From the NCBI RefSeq assembly GCF_025947065.1, contig NZ_CP109994.1:1674001-1738000 (forward strand): 64,000 bases of DNA, in the 5' to 3' direction. Of this stretch, positions 62,834 through 64,000 are shown piece by piece. The position numbers and the translations under genes are program-made. The stretch comes from Flavobacterium sp. N1736 (GTDB lineage Bacteria; Bacteroidota; Bacteroidia; Flavobacteriales; Flavobacteriaceae). Positions within the stretch are counted from its first letter, which is position 1; every line of letters begins with the position of its first letter. The notes under the pieces were generated by a model, which was given only the letters and a program-made list of their open reading frames with translations, had not been told where the DNA came from and did not search any database.

Positions 62834-64000
62834 ATGTTTACAAACCTCAAAATTAAATCGCTTAAATGGTGTTTTCCGGTGCTTTTTTTACTGGCAAATA
62901 TCATGATGAATGCACAGGAGAAAAAAATTACGGGTAAAGTTACTTCCAGCGAAGATTTACTCGGGCTTCCGGGTGCTAATGTGTATGTCAAAGGATCTTC
63001 TGTTGGAGGATCTGCGGATATGGATGGAAATTATAGTGTTTTTGTTTCAGAGAAAAATGCTGTTTTGGTCTTCAACTTTGTTGGCTATCAAACCGTAGAA
63101 ATTCCTGTAGGTAATAAAACAGTAATCAATGTAAGTTTAAAACCAGATACCAAAAATCTTGACGAGGTAATCGTGGTTGGTTACGGTACTCGTAAAAAAA
63201 GCGACATTACCGGTTCTGTATCTTCGGTTACGGCAAAAGAATTAACTGCTTATCCTTTATTAAATGCAGAACAGGCTTTACAAGGTCGTGCAGCGGGGGT
63301 TTCGGTACAATCGAATAATGGTGGTGAACCGGGCGCACCTGTAAAAATCAGGGTTCGTGGCGGTACATCGATCAATGCCAGCGGTGATGCACTTGTTGTA
63401 GTCGATGGTTTTGCGGGAGTTTCTATGCCGGCGCCTCAGGATATTGCTTCTATCGAGGTTTTAAAAGATGCATCTGCAACGGCAATTTACGGTTCAAGAG
63501 GTTCAAACGGGGTTATTATGGTTACGACCAAAAAAGGAAAACCGGGAAAACCTGTTATCGAATTCAGCAATTCTACATCAGTACAATCTGTAAATAACAA
63601 ACTGGATTTATTAGATGCACAGCAATTTGTGGCGTACAGAAAAAGTTTTACAACACATACAGATGGCGGCGCAAACACAGATTGGCAAGATGTTATTTAT
63701 CGTGAAGGATTGGTTTCGAATACATCACTTTCGTTTTCGGGCGGATCTGAAAACGTGAGATATTATGTTTCCGGAAACTACTTTAACCAAAACGGGGTTG
63801 TAATTAATTCAGGAATAGATAAATACACGATTGTAAGTAATCTTGAAGCTGATTTATCAGATCGTTTTAAAGTGGGTTTGAATTTATTTCAAAGCAAACA
63901 AAATAAAGAAGGAATTATTAGCCAGACTGGCGCCGGAGGAACTGGTGCTGCGGGTGTAATTGCTGCTGCATATCGTTTTATGCCTGATAAAGGAATTTAT
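62834..64000 (+). CDS. SusC/RagA-family TonB-linked outer-membrane receptor, N-terminal part (cut by window edge)
   Basis: 389 codons read to the right edge without a stop. ATG at 62834 starts a signal peptide (to about residue 26, NAQ). Then come the carboxypeptidase-regulatory-like domain (about 29-105), a TonB-box-like region and conserved plug motifs: VVVGYGTRKKSDITGSV, LQGRAAGVSVQSNNG, VRGGTSINASGDALVVVDG, IEVLKDASATAIYGSRG. It is SusC-type (not a siderophore receptor). The SusD partner is expected right after it outside the window. Substrate unknown. A uronic-acid oligosaccharide is inferred from neighbours. Confidence 0.93.
   Translation, partial: MFTNLKIKSLKWCFPVLFLLANIMMNAQEKKITGKVTSSEDLLGLPGANVYVKGSSVGGSADMDGNYSVFVSEKNAVLVFNFVGYQTVEIPVGNKTVINVSLKPDTKNLDEVIVVGYGTRKKSDITGSVSSVTAKELTAYPLLNAEQALQGRAAGVSVQSNNGGEPGAPVKIRVRGGTSINASGDALVVVDGFAGVSMPAPQDIASIEVLKDASATAIYGSRGSNGVIMVTTKKGKPGKPVIEFSNSTSVQSVNNKLDLLDAQQFVAYRKSFTTHTDGGANTDWQDVIYREGLVSNTSLSFSGGSENVRYYVSGNYFNQNGVVINSGIDKYTIVSNLEADLSDRFKVGLNLFQSKQNKEGIISQTGAGGTGAAGVIAAAYRFMPDKGIY

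Noticed and set aside
1..64000. tRNA, rRNA, phage genes, integrases
   Set aside because: None could be recognised on either strand by reading.

Overview
The window looks like chromosomal DNA of a polysaccharide-degrading Flavobacterium or close relative (Bacteroidetes). The grounds are low G+C, secreted enzymes with type IX secretion (T9SS) C-terminal sorting domains, a SusC-type receptor, a hybrid two-component regulator, TAnnTTTG promoter elements, and a dense set of carbohydrate-active enzymes. No rRNA, tRNA, CRISPR array, integrase or transposase was seen.

Layout. (1) 1-11328, minus strand: a glucuronoxylan locus. In transcription order it holds GH67 alpha-glucuronidase, an SDR oxidoreductase, mannonate dehydratase, GH115 alpha-glucuronidase, a GH10 xylanase lipoprotein, a GPH-type sugar symporter, cytoplasmic GH43 and a truncated Nudix-fold regulator. 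A LacI-family regulator (11609-12649) lies upstream. Three matching operator-like palindromes sit upstream of GH67 and on both sides of the transporter promoter. (2) 12786-19024: a siderophore-type TonB receptor, a small hypothetical gene, an ArsR/DUF6428/small membrane protein/ArsC arsenate module with two ArsR-type operators, and two small secreted proteins. (3) 19127-43015, minus strand: a secreted macromolecule-degrading cluster. It has three tandem metzincin-like proteases, a GH18 chitinase, a GH64 beta-1,3-glucanase and a GH16 glucanase, all with T9SS tails and five of the six carrying CBM6 (some also beta/gamma-crystallin and ricin-type modules). A membrane LuxR-type Y_Y_Y regulator lies just upstream. 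Together they suggest attack on fungal-type cell walls (chitin, beta-1,3-glucan, protein). (4) 43708-51040, minus strand: a HAD phosphatase, a Nudix hydrolase, a three-gene cluster (membrane protein with a DUF3761-like end, PH-like protein, frameshifted Upf1-like helicase) and a secreted NTF2-like protein. The three-gene cluster is A+T-rich and may be an accessory or defence-type module. (5) 51244-64000: a uronic-acid polysaccharide locus with a DUF4861 protein, a LacI regulator with an apparent AUU start, YhcH/YjgK/YiaL protein, fructuronate reductase-type SDR, a second mannonate dehydratase, a beta-helix lyase-like protein, a hybrid two-component regulator and the start of a SusC gene cut by the right edge.

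The xylan and uronic-acid loci both feed glucuronate-derived fructuronate/mannonate to 2-keto-3-deoxygluconate through separate UxuA and SDR copies under different LacI regulators. Glucuronate isomerase, KDG kinase and KDPG aldolase are not in the window.

Intergenic DNA is rich in dispersed palindromic repeats: a roughly 105-bp MITE/REP-like element (five copies), short paired hairpins, and an element built on a CGCAGATTTGGCAGATT core, one copy of which carries a 27-bp insertion. There is also a 15-unit 8-bp microsatellite.
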